The translations under genes were made by a program, and so were the position numbers. DNA of 52,013 bases from Rhodothermales bacterium (GTDB lineage Bacteria; Bacteroidota; Rhodothermia; Rhodothermales; JAHQVL01): contig JAWXAX010000118.1 of the NCBI GenBank assembly GCA_034439735.1, positions 1 to 52,013 on the forward strand. Reading direction: 5' to 3'. Numbering within the stretch: the first letter of the stretch is position 1; the number at the start of each line of letters is the position of its first letter. Below are positions 43,049 to 51,300 of this stretch, in pieces. A model generated the notes under the pieces. The model saw only the letters and a list, made by a program, of their open reading frames with translations, did no database searches and was not told where the DNA came from.

Positions 43049-43355
43049 TTATTGCTAACTCCTGAGCATCTTTGAGTCACTTTCGAATGACTTCCAGGTC
43101 TTCCCGAGGCGTTTGGCCCCCTCTCCCTCCCATCCATACCATCGATCGTCGTATCGGGGGATTGAAGCCCTCGTCTAGCGGGTGAGTCATTTATAGTGAA
43201 TTTTCTATGTCTGGTTCCGGGCGAGTACAGGTACCATAGAAGACTATCACCTGGCCACTCTCTTCCCAGACACATTTCACCAGTCAAACGTAACGTCCTC
43301 TGCACTTTTTTAATTTGATTGCGAAACACAATCAGCGGTCAGACGAAGGAGATCT
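43049..43355. other. Gap with no convincing gene; possible decayed toxin
   Basis: On the minus strand a short frame ending QTPREDLEVIRK is followed by TGA and then LKDAQELAINERDNG, whose end overlaps the HTH_37 gene start. This arrangement resembles the end of a RelE-like toxin gene with an internal stop. A 94-codon frame in another phase has no recognisable content. Confidence 0.3.
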
Positions 43356-44021
43356 TTAGCCGTTATTGATCCCGTTGGGGCGACTCGTAGGTGGTTTCAT
43401 CACTGCATAGATGCATATTCCCGCCGCGAAACCCATGCGCTCAAGAACCAGGCGGAGGGGGAACGTGAGAAGATCCGCCATACCGGTTATAAGGCTCCGG
43501 AGCTCGCGGTTGGAGATGGCCTTCCCCAGATCGCGGAGCCGCGTGAGTGGCATATTGGGCCAGTAGATGGGGTGCCCGAGGCGGTAGCTCCTGCTTACGA
43601 AGGGTATGATGCCCTTCTTTTTCAGGAGATGGGACAGATTGGAAAGGCGATAGGCAAACAGGTGCCGGGGCGGGTCCACCGCAAAGGGACGACGACGGAG
43701 GAGCGACAGATAGGAGACGTTGTCGTAGTGGGCCTTGTACAGATCGAGGTAAAACCGGGCGGTGCGGGGTCTGAAAAGGAGTTCGACGCCGGCGTTGTTG
43801 TCCGTCTCGATGATCAATACGCCGTTTTCCTTGAGTACACTGTCCACACTGCGCATGAGCGCGTTAGGATCGGCGTAATGTTCGATGACGTGGCGTAGGA
43901 AAAAGACATCATACGTCTGCTTGCTGGAGCGTTCAAACGTCTCGATACTGACTTCTGCTATCGACGTCAACCCGAGTTTTTCGCGTGCAAAGGCCGCAGA
44001 GACGGGGTCGGGCTCGACTGA
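43356..44021 (-). pseudogene. 5'-truncated SAM-dependent methyltransferase
   Basis: The open frame (222 codons) begins VEPDPVSAAFAREKLGLTS, which is the second strand and acidic residue after the SAM-binding glycine motif, and continues with FFLRHVIEHYADPNALM (motif II/post-motif region) and NGVLIIETDN. The preceding GxGxG motif and N-terminus are missing: an in-frame TGA (44022-44024) stands directly before. The C-terminal part (FPLRLVLERMGFAAGICIY) looks like that of class I methyltransferases near cell-surface sugar genes. It was probably cut when the toxin-antitoxin genes arrived. Start within it at ATG 43970 would lack SAM binding. Confidence 0.7.
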
Positions 44022-44039
44022 TCAGCGTGACGGATAATT

Positions 44040-44426
44040 TTATGGATCCTCCGTCAGTAGGTCATTCAACGGGCGTGTCTCACCGCGTTCGTAGGCGGCT
44101 ATGGCTTCATCGGCCATGTCCGACAGGAGGTCGGAGTTCTTTACATAGGCCGTGCTAAATTTCTCCACGTGGATGTCCTCCGCACATGCACTCGCGTGTG
44201 CGAGATCGTAGTTCATCTGCATCCGAAGCCACGTCTCCGGGGTCGAGCCAAAGGCTTTCGACAGCCGCACGGCCATTCCGGGCGTGATGCTGGCGTGTCC
44301 ATTGATCAGTCGGGACAATGCGGAACGGCTTACGCCGAGGCCCCGCGCCGCTTCCTCAATGGTTAATCCCAGTGCCTTGATGCACTCTTCGCGAACGATC
44401 TCGCCGGGGTGTAGGGGATTTTTCAT
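44040..44426 (-). CDS. HigA-family XRE antitoxin-like protein
   Basis: About 128 residues from ATG 44426 (MKNPLHPGEIVREECIKAL), the classic HigA start; a longer frame opens at 44501. The helix-turn-helix reads LTIEEAARGLGVSRSALSRL, NGHASITPGMAVRLSKAFG. A C-terminal extension of about 50 residues (VEKFSTAYVKNSDLLSDMAD and onward) goes beyond normal HigA. No higB toxin lies upstream; the upstream gene is a PemK-like toxin with its own antitoxin. It may be an orphan, or part of a hybrid module. Confidence 0.75.
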   Translation of the reverse strand: MKNPLHPGEIVREECIKALGLTIEEAARGLGVSRSALSRLINGHASITPGMAVRLSKAFGSTPETWLRMQMNYDLAHASACAEDIHVEKFSTAYVKNSDLLSDMADEAIAAYERGETRPLNDLLTEDP

Positions 44427-44506
44427 CGTTTCGAAAAAGCTCGCAACAGGTAAATTTTCATAGGGTGCTGAAATAAGGTTCTCACTGTTCGGCAAATGCA
44501 CCGGAG

Positions 44507-44872
44507 TTAGATGACATGCCTGCGTATCGCCAGCCCCGCATCCAGTTGCTCCTTGAGTCGAGAGGAGATGGATTCGATGGTAAGTATATTCAAACGACCT
44601 ACTTCCCTGATGAGAACACGTCCGTCCGCCGTAAAGACGTGGGCAGGCAAAGCATAACTCGTTTTGCGAAGTCCGCCCAAATCGAAATCGACCTCTTCGA
44701 TCAAAACTGAGTTTCGATGATAACTCTGGCTCGTGACCTGACAGAGTACATAGGCTCCATTTTCCAGCGGAGTCAGAACGATAGCCGGGCGGATCTTGCT
44801 GCCCGAAAGATCCGCGAATGGCCAGTTGATCAATACAACCGAGCCGGTCACAAGCTCTTCAGGTGCTCCCAT
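44507..44872 (-). CDS. PemK/MazF-like toxin
   Basis: A 121-residue protein of the MazF/PemK/CcdB-type fold, a probable sequence-specific mRNA endonuclease. The start GSVVLINWPFADLSGSKIRP has the family's conserved R-P and V-V-x-I/L-x-F/W pattern, followed by AIVLTP and CQVTSQ. Its start overlaps the antitoxin gene by 25 bp. The next gene on this strand, HigA-like, starts 80 bp downstream. With antitoxin at 44848-45090 it forms a normal type II unit. Confidence 0.82.
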   Translation of the reverse strand: MGAPEELVTGSVVLINWPFADLSGSKIRPAIVLTPLENGAYVLCQVTSQSYHRNSVLIEEVDFDLGGLRKTSYALPAHVFTADGRVLIREVGRLNILTIESISSRLKEQLDAGLAIRRHVI

Positions 44873-45090
44873 GCTTCGTCTTCTTCAGGTCGATCCCAAA
44901 AGGTGGCAAGTACGGGTTCACTGAGAAGCGCCGAAGCCCGAGCCAGCGAGACGGTATCTTCGGCCTCTTTCCCATCACCCACTTCTGGCAAGATTGTGAT
45001 GAGCACGCTTTTTCCTTTGAGATCGAAAGGCTCTTCCAGGATAAGCTGGCCGGCCAGATCAATCGTTGCTTTAAGTGTGACTAGTTTCAT
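44848..45090 (-). CDS. Probable antitoxin of the PemK-like toxin
   Basis: An 80-residue protein: the N-terminal half is a beta-strand-rich DNA-binding-type region (KLVTLKATIDLAGQLILEE), and the C-terminal half is acidic and helical with FWDRPEEDEAWEHLKSL, which would cover the toxin. Gene order (antitoxin first, overlapping the toxin by 25 bp) is typical. A palindrome lies 19 bp upstream. The family resembles small antitoxins such as DUF2281-type proteins, but I am not certain. Confidence 0.7.
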   Translation of the reverse strand: MKLVTLKATIDLAGQLILEEPFDLKGKSVLITILPEVGDGKEAEDTVSLARASALLSEPVLATFWDRPEEDEAWEHLKSL

Positions 45091-45108
45091 GTGTGGTGCC
45101 TTTTCAGT

Positions 45109-45127
45109 CTGCCGTAGTCCACGGCAG
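45109..45127. promoter_or_regulatory. Palindrome upstream of the PemK-like module
   Basis: CTGCCGT and ACGGCAG (45109-45115 and 45121-45127) are perfect reverse complements around 5 bp, 19 bp upstream of the antitoxin start. It is a candidate operator for self-repression of the unit. Confidence 0.4.
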
Positions 45128-45180
45128 GTAACGATGCTGGTCCGCCGTCGGATCCAGACCGGAAGCGAACGGGCGATCCA

Positions 45181-45924
45181 TCACCCACTCAACAGCCCCC
45201 GCTCGGCGAACGACGTGTAGCTCTTCCCAGCGATAATCAGGTGGTCGTGGATCGGTATCCCCATCAGCTTGCCGGCTTCCACGAGTTGCCGCGTGATGCG
45301 GATGTCCTCGCGGCTGGGCTCGAGGTTGCCAGAGGGGTGGTTGTGGAGGCAGACGATGCCGGCGGCGTTTTCCAGGATGGCCTTCTGGAACACCGCCCGG
45401 GGCTCGACGATGCTGGCGGCCAGGCCGCCCTCGCTGATCGTGAAGTCTCCCACGATGACGTTGGCGGTATTGAGCAGGACGATCTTGAAGATCTCCCGGG
45501 GAAGATCCCGCATCAGGGGCCCGTAGACGCCGGCGACGTCCTCTGGCGCCCGCACCTGAATACGCGGGCCGGCCTGCTGCGATTCCACCCGCCGGCCCAG
45601 CTCGAACGCGGCCACCAGCTGCGCCGCCTTCGCCGCGCCGATGCCGGCGAGGCGGGTGAGTGCATTGTGATCTCGTCGCGACAAGGCGTGCAGCGAACCG
45701 TACGCCTGCACCAGCGCCTGCCCGAGTTGGACGGCCGAGAGGCGCTCGTCGCGGGTGCGCGTGCCAGTGCCGAGCAGCAGGGCGATGAGTTCGGCGTCCG
45801 ACAATACCGCCGGCCCGAGTTTGCGGAGCTTCTCCCGGGGCCGGTCCGATTCGGCCCAGCGGTGGATGGGGGTGTGATACTGTAGCTCCGGCTCGCCGGA
45901 GGTGCCGTTGGAGGGGTCGGGCAT
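45181..45924 (-). CDS. radC: RadC family JAB-domain protein
   Basis: A 247-residue protein. The N-terminal helix-hairpin-helix-like region (RREKLRKLGPAVLSD-type pattern, LTRLAGIGAAKAAQLVAAFEL) is followed by a JAB/MPN domain with the complete metal motif HNHPSGNLEPSREDIRIT (HxHx-Ser-Asp). The historical DNA-repair role of RadC is doubtful; family members are linked to mobile DNA or repair, but the activity is unproven. It lies between the toxin-antitoxin cluster and manC on the same strand. Confidence 0.9.
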   Translation of the reverse strand: MPDPSNGTSGEPELQYHTPIHRWAESDRPREKLRKLGPAVLSDAELIALLLGTGTRTRDERLSAVQLGQALVQAYGSLHALSRRDHNALTRLAGIGAAKAAQLVAAFELGRRVESQQAGPRIQVRAPEDVAGVYGPLMRDLPREIFKIVLLNTANVIVGDFTISEGGLAASIVEPRAVFQKAILENAAGIVCLHNHPSGNLEPSREDIRITRQLVEAGKLMGIPIHDHLIIAGKSYTSFAERGLLSG

Positions 45925-45993
45925 GGCGTCGAGGCTTTATCTACCTAGACGTAATGCGAGGTCGGAACGTACCGTGTGCTGGTGAAAAGAGGT

Positions 45994-46071
45994 GTCGGGT
46001 TACGCTTCGCTAACCAATCAACGGCCGCTCATATGGCGTAATGGAAAATGTCGGGTTACGCTTCGCTAACC
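45994..46071. repeat. Direct repeat with palindromic ends
   Basis: GTCGGGTTACGCTTCGCTAA occurs at 45994-46013 and 46050-46069, both in the 186-bp gap between radC and manC. The second copy extends to GTCGGGTTA...TAACCCGAC, a palindrome, and to CCTACGG. This resembles a dispersed palindromic repeat family. Confidence 0.7.
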
Positions 46072-46109
46072 CGACCTACGGGGGCTCCACGCCATAAGAA
46101 GCCACACGA

Positions 46110-47183
46110 TCAAATGTACTGGTTGAGCTGGTGCACGTTGAGGTAGTCGACGACGTTTTTGACCTGTTGGGCGCTTTCCTGGTTGCAGACGAGGACGGCG
46201 TCTTCGGTGTCGACGACGACGGCGTCGTGGATGCCGACGAGTACGATGAGGCGTTCGCCGCCCTGGACGAGGCAGCGGCTGGAGTCGTGCACGATCACGT
46301 TGCCCTGGATGGCGTTGCCATGGTCGTTTTTATCGCTCAGGGCATAGACCGCGCGCCAGTCGCCGACATCGTTCCAGCCGAAGGAGCCGGGGACGACAAA
46401 CACGGTGTGCGCGCGCTCCATGACGCCGTAGTCGATGGAGATCTTCGGGCACTTCATGAAGGCGGCCGTGATGACCTCGCGCTCCCGGTCGGTCCCGACC
46501 GCGTCGAAATAAGGCGTGAAGGCGTCGTGCGCCTCGGGGAGGTGCTCCTTGAACTGGGCCATGATCGTATCCGCCCGCCAGATGAACATCCCGCTGTTCC
46601 AGAGGAAATCCCCGGAGTCGATGAAGCTCTCGGCCGTGGGGAGGTCGGGCTTTTCGGCGAACGTCTTGACCGCATACGAGCGCGCCGCCTCGTTCATGTT
46701 GATCGTCCCGTCGAACTGGATGTAGCCGTAGCCCGTTTCGGGGTGGGTAGGGGTGATGCCGATCGTCACCAGGGCCTCCGGCTGCTGGGCCTGCTCGATG
46801 GCTACTTCGAGTACTTTGTGGAATTGTTTGACGTTCTGGATGAGGTGGTCCGCCGGCAGCACCACCATCGTCGCGTCCGGGTCGCGGGCGAGCAGCTGCG
46901 CGGCCGCGTAGGCGATACACGGCGCGGTATTACGGCTCATCGGCTCGGCGAGGATGTTCTCGAGCGGGACGGCCGGGAGTTGTTCGTGGGTCTGCTGGAC
47001 GTACCGTTCGTGCGTGACGATCAGGCACCGTTCCGGCGGGATGAGCCCCTGCAGACGCGCCACGGTGTTCTGGATCAGCGTGGCCTGGCCGAATACGTTG
47101 ATGAATTGTTTTGGCCGGTCCTGCCGGCTCCGGGGCCAGAAACGGCTTCCTACGCCGCCGGCCATGATGACTGCATATACCAT
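46110..47183 (-). CDS. manC: Mannose-1-phosphate guanylyltransferase
   Basis: A 357-residue enzyme that makes GDP-mannose from mannose-1-phosphate and GTP, for polysaccharide or glycoprotein synthesis. The pyrophosphorylase signature is AVIMAGGVGSRFWPRSR with the following RPKQF; the later AEPMSRNTAPCIAYAA, VVLPADHLI, ETGYGYIQFDG, FAEKPD and WNSGMFIW blocks match. It lacks the C-terminal phosphomannose isomerase domain of bifunctional enzymes. It is downstream of a GT2 glycosyltransferase on the same strand (145-bp gap). Confidence 0.94.
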   Translation of the reverse strand: MVYAVIMAGGVGSRFWPRSRQDRPKQFINVFGQATLIQNTVARLQGLIPPERCLIVTHERYVQQTHEQLPAVPLENILAEPMSRNTAPCIAYAAAQLLARDPDATMVVLPADHLIQNVKQFHKVLEVAIEQAQQPEALVTIGITPTHPETGYGYIQFDGTINMNEAARSYAVKTFAEKPDLPTAESFIDSGDFLWNSGMFIWRADTIMAQFKEHLPEAHDAFTPYFDAVGTDREREVITAAFMKCPKISIDYGVMERAHTVFVVPGSFGWNDVGDWRAVYALSDKNDHGNAIQGNVIVHDSSRCLVQGGERLIVLVGIHDAVVVDTEDAVLVCNQESAQQVKNVVDYLNVHQLNQYI

Positions 47184-47328
47184 GAGAAATAGTCTTTATG
47201 TAGGGGGATGATACGGATCGAACGATAGCGTAGGCCGGGGTTGAAAAACTTCATGAGGCGCCTCCCTCTTTCGTAGCCGCGGTGCGGCGGTGCGGAAGCG
47301 CTTGTCCCGGTTCAGGACGCGGAATCTC

Positions 47329-48234
47329 TCATATCCACAATCGGCCAAAATGATCGCGAAGGTAAGCGATTGCCGCTGGCCCGATCGGCCGGCGCGGGGT
47401 CGACTTCGCCTCCCGCCAGGCGTCGCGGACGCCCCGCAGAAACGCCCTCACTTCGCGACGCCGGAGGGCCCGGAGGCCATAAATTCCCACCCAGCCCAGG
47501 CTGTACACGACGGCCGGCACGGCCGGAAGATGCGTGTGCGCCAGCAAGAGTCGGCTCCGGGTGTGATGATACAGCCGGTGACGCGCCTCGTCGGCCCCGG
47601 TCGAGCCGGCCGCGGCCGGCGGAATGTGGTGCACCACGACATCGGGCACGAACTGGATGGCAAACCCCCGATCGATGGCTCGGTAGGCGAGGTCGAGTTC
47701 CTCGTTCCCGTACACATACGACTCCGGGTACATCCCGCATGCTTCTACGACGGAGCGTCGGATGACATGCGCGCCGCCGAGGAAATAGGCGACACGATGG
47801 GGCGTGGCGAGGCGCTCTTCCGTCCCGGCGCCGCGGGGATGGGGCGTAAGCCAGCGCTCTGTATCTCCCCGGAAATCCCGGATTTTGAGGGCCAGGATGC
47901 CGGCCTCGGGATACCGCGCCAGCGCGGCCTCGATGCGTAGCAGGGCCTCGTCGTCCACAAAAAAAGCGTCATCGTCCAGCACCACGAACGCATCGCCCTT
48001 TGCCTCCCGCATGAGCCAATTCCGCCCTGCGCCGACACCCAGCCGAATCTCGGAGCGGAGGAGGCGCAGTGGGAACGGGCCGGCCTCCAGCGCCTCCCCG
48101 TCGATGGGCCGAGCCGACGCGTCGTCGAGCACGATCACCTCGGCCTCGGCGCCCTGTTGCGAGGCGACGCTGGCGAGACAGCGGCTGAGTTCATCGGGGC
48201 GATCGCGGGAAGCGATCAGGATTGCAAATTGCAA
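47329..48234 (-). CDS. Family 2 glycosyltransferase
   Basis: A 301-residue GT-A fold enzyme. It begins FAILIASRDRPDELSRCLAS (UDP/GDP-sugar-binding strand) with VIVLDDAS, and has the metal-binding DDD-type motif in FVVLDDDAFF. A GNEELDLAYR block and a C-terminal basic helix follow. Donor and acceptor are unknown; proximity to manC suggests a mannose-containing surface glycan, which is inference. Two hydrophobic stretches near the end may tie it to the membrane. Confidence 0.86.
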   Translation of the reverse strand: MQFAILIASRDRPDELSRCLASVASQQGAEAEVIVLDDASARPIDGEALEAGPFPLRLLRSEIRLGVGAGRNWLMREAKGDAFVVLDDDAFFVDDEALLRIEAALARYPEAGILALKIRDFRGDTERWLTPHPRGAGTEERLATPHRVAYFLGGAHVIRRSVVEACGMYPESYVYGNEELDLAYRAIDRGFAIQFVPDVVVHHIPPAAAGSTGADEARHRLYHHTRSRLLLAHTHLPAVPAVVYSLGWVGIYGLRALRRREVRAFLRGVRDAWREAKSTPRRPIGPAAIAYLRDHFGRLWI

Positions 48235-48331
48235 ATTAAAAATTGAAAAGTGAATGGTGAAAAGTGAATGGTGAAATGGTGGAAGTGAATCGTGAAGTAT
48301 ACAAAGTGATAGGTATCGCGATCACATCACC

Positions 48332-48372
48332 AATCGCTTATTCGCTAATCGCTAATCGCTAATCGCTAATCC
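48332..48372. repeat. Short tandem heptamer repeat
   Basis: AATCGCT repeats at least three times exactly, with degenerate copies on the left. It is the reverse complement of the unit found at 14363-14396. Just upstream (48242-48298), GTGAATGGTG-like units recur in degenerate form. The 146-bp gap between the two coding regions has no gene. Confidence 0.75.
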
Positions 48373-48380
48373 CAATTCCT

Positions 48381-51300
48381 TCACCGAATAACCACCAGCT
48401 TCTCGATCCCCGATTCATTGTTCACCTCCAGGTTGCGGCCTTCGGCGCGGGCGAAGACCTTGTAGAGGTAGACCCCGGTGGCGATGAGGTCGCCGTCGGC
48501 GTCGCGGCCGTCCCATGGGAGCTTGTTCCAGCCGATGCGGAGGCCGCCGGCTTCGAGAGTGGCGGGGTCCTCGAGGAGGTCGAACTCGCGGATGAGCCGG
48601 CCGGTGAGAGTATAGATGCGGATCCGGAACGACTCGGCCAGCGCCGCGTCGGCCCCGCGGAGGCGGAAGGCGAACGTAGTGGCCGTGTGCATCGGGTTCG
48701 GGTACGGGTAGAGGCTTTCGATCTCGACGGCGGCCTGGACGCGGAAGTGGACCTGGTACGGGCTGTCGTCGGATTCATTACCGGAGGCGTCGAAGACGCG
48801 GACGACGAGGGTGTGCGTAGTGTCGGCGCCGGAGAGGTCGGGCGTGAAGAAGACCTGTGCCTCGGGGGCTCCGGCGGTGGCCGGCTGGAAGTCGACCTCA
48901 GGACTGGAGAACGGTACCGACCGGCCGTCGAACTGGAGGCGGACAAAGCTGGTGTCGTCGATCGGCAGGAAGGTGTTTTCGTCCTCGATAGTGATCTGGA
49001 TCGTCGGCTGGCCGGAGACAAACGGGATCGCCGGGTCCTGCAGATTCTGGACGGGGTTGGGGTCGTGCGGCAGCGCCTCGTCGTCCACCAGCACCTCGAA
49101 AGTCGGCGCGGCGTTGTCGCTCTGCACCAGGAAGGTGCTGTTGAGCAGGTTGTTGAGGGGGACGGGGTCCGGGTATTCCTGCTCGACGCGGACGGTGACG
49201 CGATTGGCGCCGGCGAGCGGGTCGGTGTCGATGACGAGGCGCGAGATCAGCGGTACGTCCGGTTCGAGGCTGCGCAGGGTGTCGACGCCGGCGACGGACT
49301 CCCGGTTGGCGCTGTCGGTGATCGTATACGTGACCCACGCCTTCGCCGCGGTCGCGGGCCCTAGGTTGAGGACCGGCACCTCGACGGTGAGGGCCTCGGC
49401 GCGGGCAAGAGTGTCGGCGGATAGTATGCTTTCCGTCGGGGCGATGGCGAGCTCGGGCGCCGGCGTGTGCAATAGCCGCCATGCGGCGAGCTGCGGCGTC
49501 GCCTGCCGGCTGGCGTCGGACAGGGTGGCGCGGAGGCGGAGGTAGGGGTGGACGCGGGCGTCGATCGACCCGAGCGCAAACGGGGCGTCGCCGACATCCG
49601 CCGCGAGGACGGATTCATCCTCGGCGAGGACATCTACCCGAACCTCGCCCGTCGGCGTGGCGACGGCATCCACCTCCAGCATTTCCCAGCGGGACGCCGG
49701 CCCGATCGGCGGCGACGTGACGACACCCTCGGGCTGGAGGAAGGTGAGCACGGTATCCTGCACGATCTCGTTGGTCCCGCCCACGGGCACGACCCATTCG
49801 ACGGTTTCATCCGGGAAGCCGGCCCGGGCGAAGCCGATCCATAGATCGTTGTAGGTGAGGGTGTCGATGGCGGCGCTGCCGAGGCCCGCGAAGAGCGCCT
49901 TGAGTTCCGGCTGGAGGGTCGGCCCGCTGAGGTTGCCCAGGTGGCGGGTGCGGAGGAAGACGTAGTCGCCGGCTTCGAGAGTCGTCAGCACCTCCTCGAT
50001 CCGTTGCATGGCGCGGGTCGAGTCCGTGTCGAACCGATCTTCCAACTCCTGGGGCATGCGGTAGGTGGGGAAGGAGTTGTGGTAGTCGATGGCCCCCGTT
50101 TCACCGTCCAGGACGAGTACGCCGTAGCCGAGCGTAACCGACTCGAAACGTTCGCCGTTGACGACGTATTGCCCTTTTTCGATGCCGTTGCCCCGTTCGG
50201 CCGAGGCGCTGACCGAGACGTCGAACGCGCTGATGGCCCACGCGCCGGCCTCGGCGTCCCATTGCAGGAAGGGGTCCGTCTCGTTATCTGCAAACAGGTT
50301 ACTTTCCTGGGCCCAGACAAAGCCGGTGGCGGTAGTCTTTACCGTGAAGGCGGCCGTCTGCCAGGCGGCGGCGTCGGACTCGAGGGTGGCGCGCCAGTAG
50401 TAGGCGACGCCGTCGGCCAGCAGGTTCGCCGGCACCCAATCGGCGACGATACCGGTTGTTGTCACGGTGGTCGATTGGATCGCCGGAGAGTCGAACGATG
50501 GCAGGGAGTCCAGCTCAATCCGGATCGTCCGCGACTCGCGGTCCGTCCGCGCGAGCGCCACGCGGAGCCGGGGTTGCCGAGCGGGAACAACGGCGAAGGG
50601 GAAGGGGGATAGGAGCGTGATGCCGGTCGAAAACACCGTGTGCGATTTCTCCGCCCGGTTGTTGGTTTCGTCTTCCTCGGGGTACCGGCCGTCGGGGTCG
50701 ACGACAGCGGCGAAGCGGTGTTGCCCGACGTCCGCGTCGTCGATGGGGACGCGGAAGTCGATGCGTTCGGCGAGGGCGATGGGGGCGACGCGCTGCCGGC
50801 GGTCGGCCTGCCCGCCGTCGGGTCGGAACTGGGTGAGGAGGATGTCGACCGAGTCCGCCGGCATGAGGCCGAAGTTCAAGATGTCGATGGCGACCGTCAT
50901 CGCCGAGTCCGCCGGGACGGGGCTGATGGGAGAGATGGCGACCGCGTCCGCCGTGACGACGAGATCCGGTTGGGCCGCGATCCGGATGTGCGTGGCGGGG
51001 TCGCCGATGAGGCCGTACTGGAGGAGGACGTCCATCACCGAGACGGTGCCCGGCGAGCCGGCGTCGAACCGGCGCTTGGCCTCCATGAGGGCGGTGCCGA
51101 GGACACGGACGGTGTCCTGAAAAACGACCTCGTGGACCTGGTTCGTGAGCAGGGCCGGGAGGGTGATGGTGGAGGCGCTCGACGAGCCCCAGTGGGCGAT
51201 CGCGCCGTTCATCGACGCCAGGACGAGGCGTTCGCCAAAGACGAGGCGGTCGGTGACTTCAAAACGTCCGCCGGCGAAGTTGCCCGTGTTGCACCCCATG

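Noticed and set aside
43045-43329. 94-codon minus-strand frame upstream of the HTH_37 gene
   Set aside because: No toxin-like pattern; composition resembles non-coding DNA. Another frame in the same place gave the better toxin-remnant candidate.
48332-48372. Possible CRISPR-like array
   Set aside because: Seven-base units without spacers; this is a simple tandem repeat.
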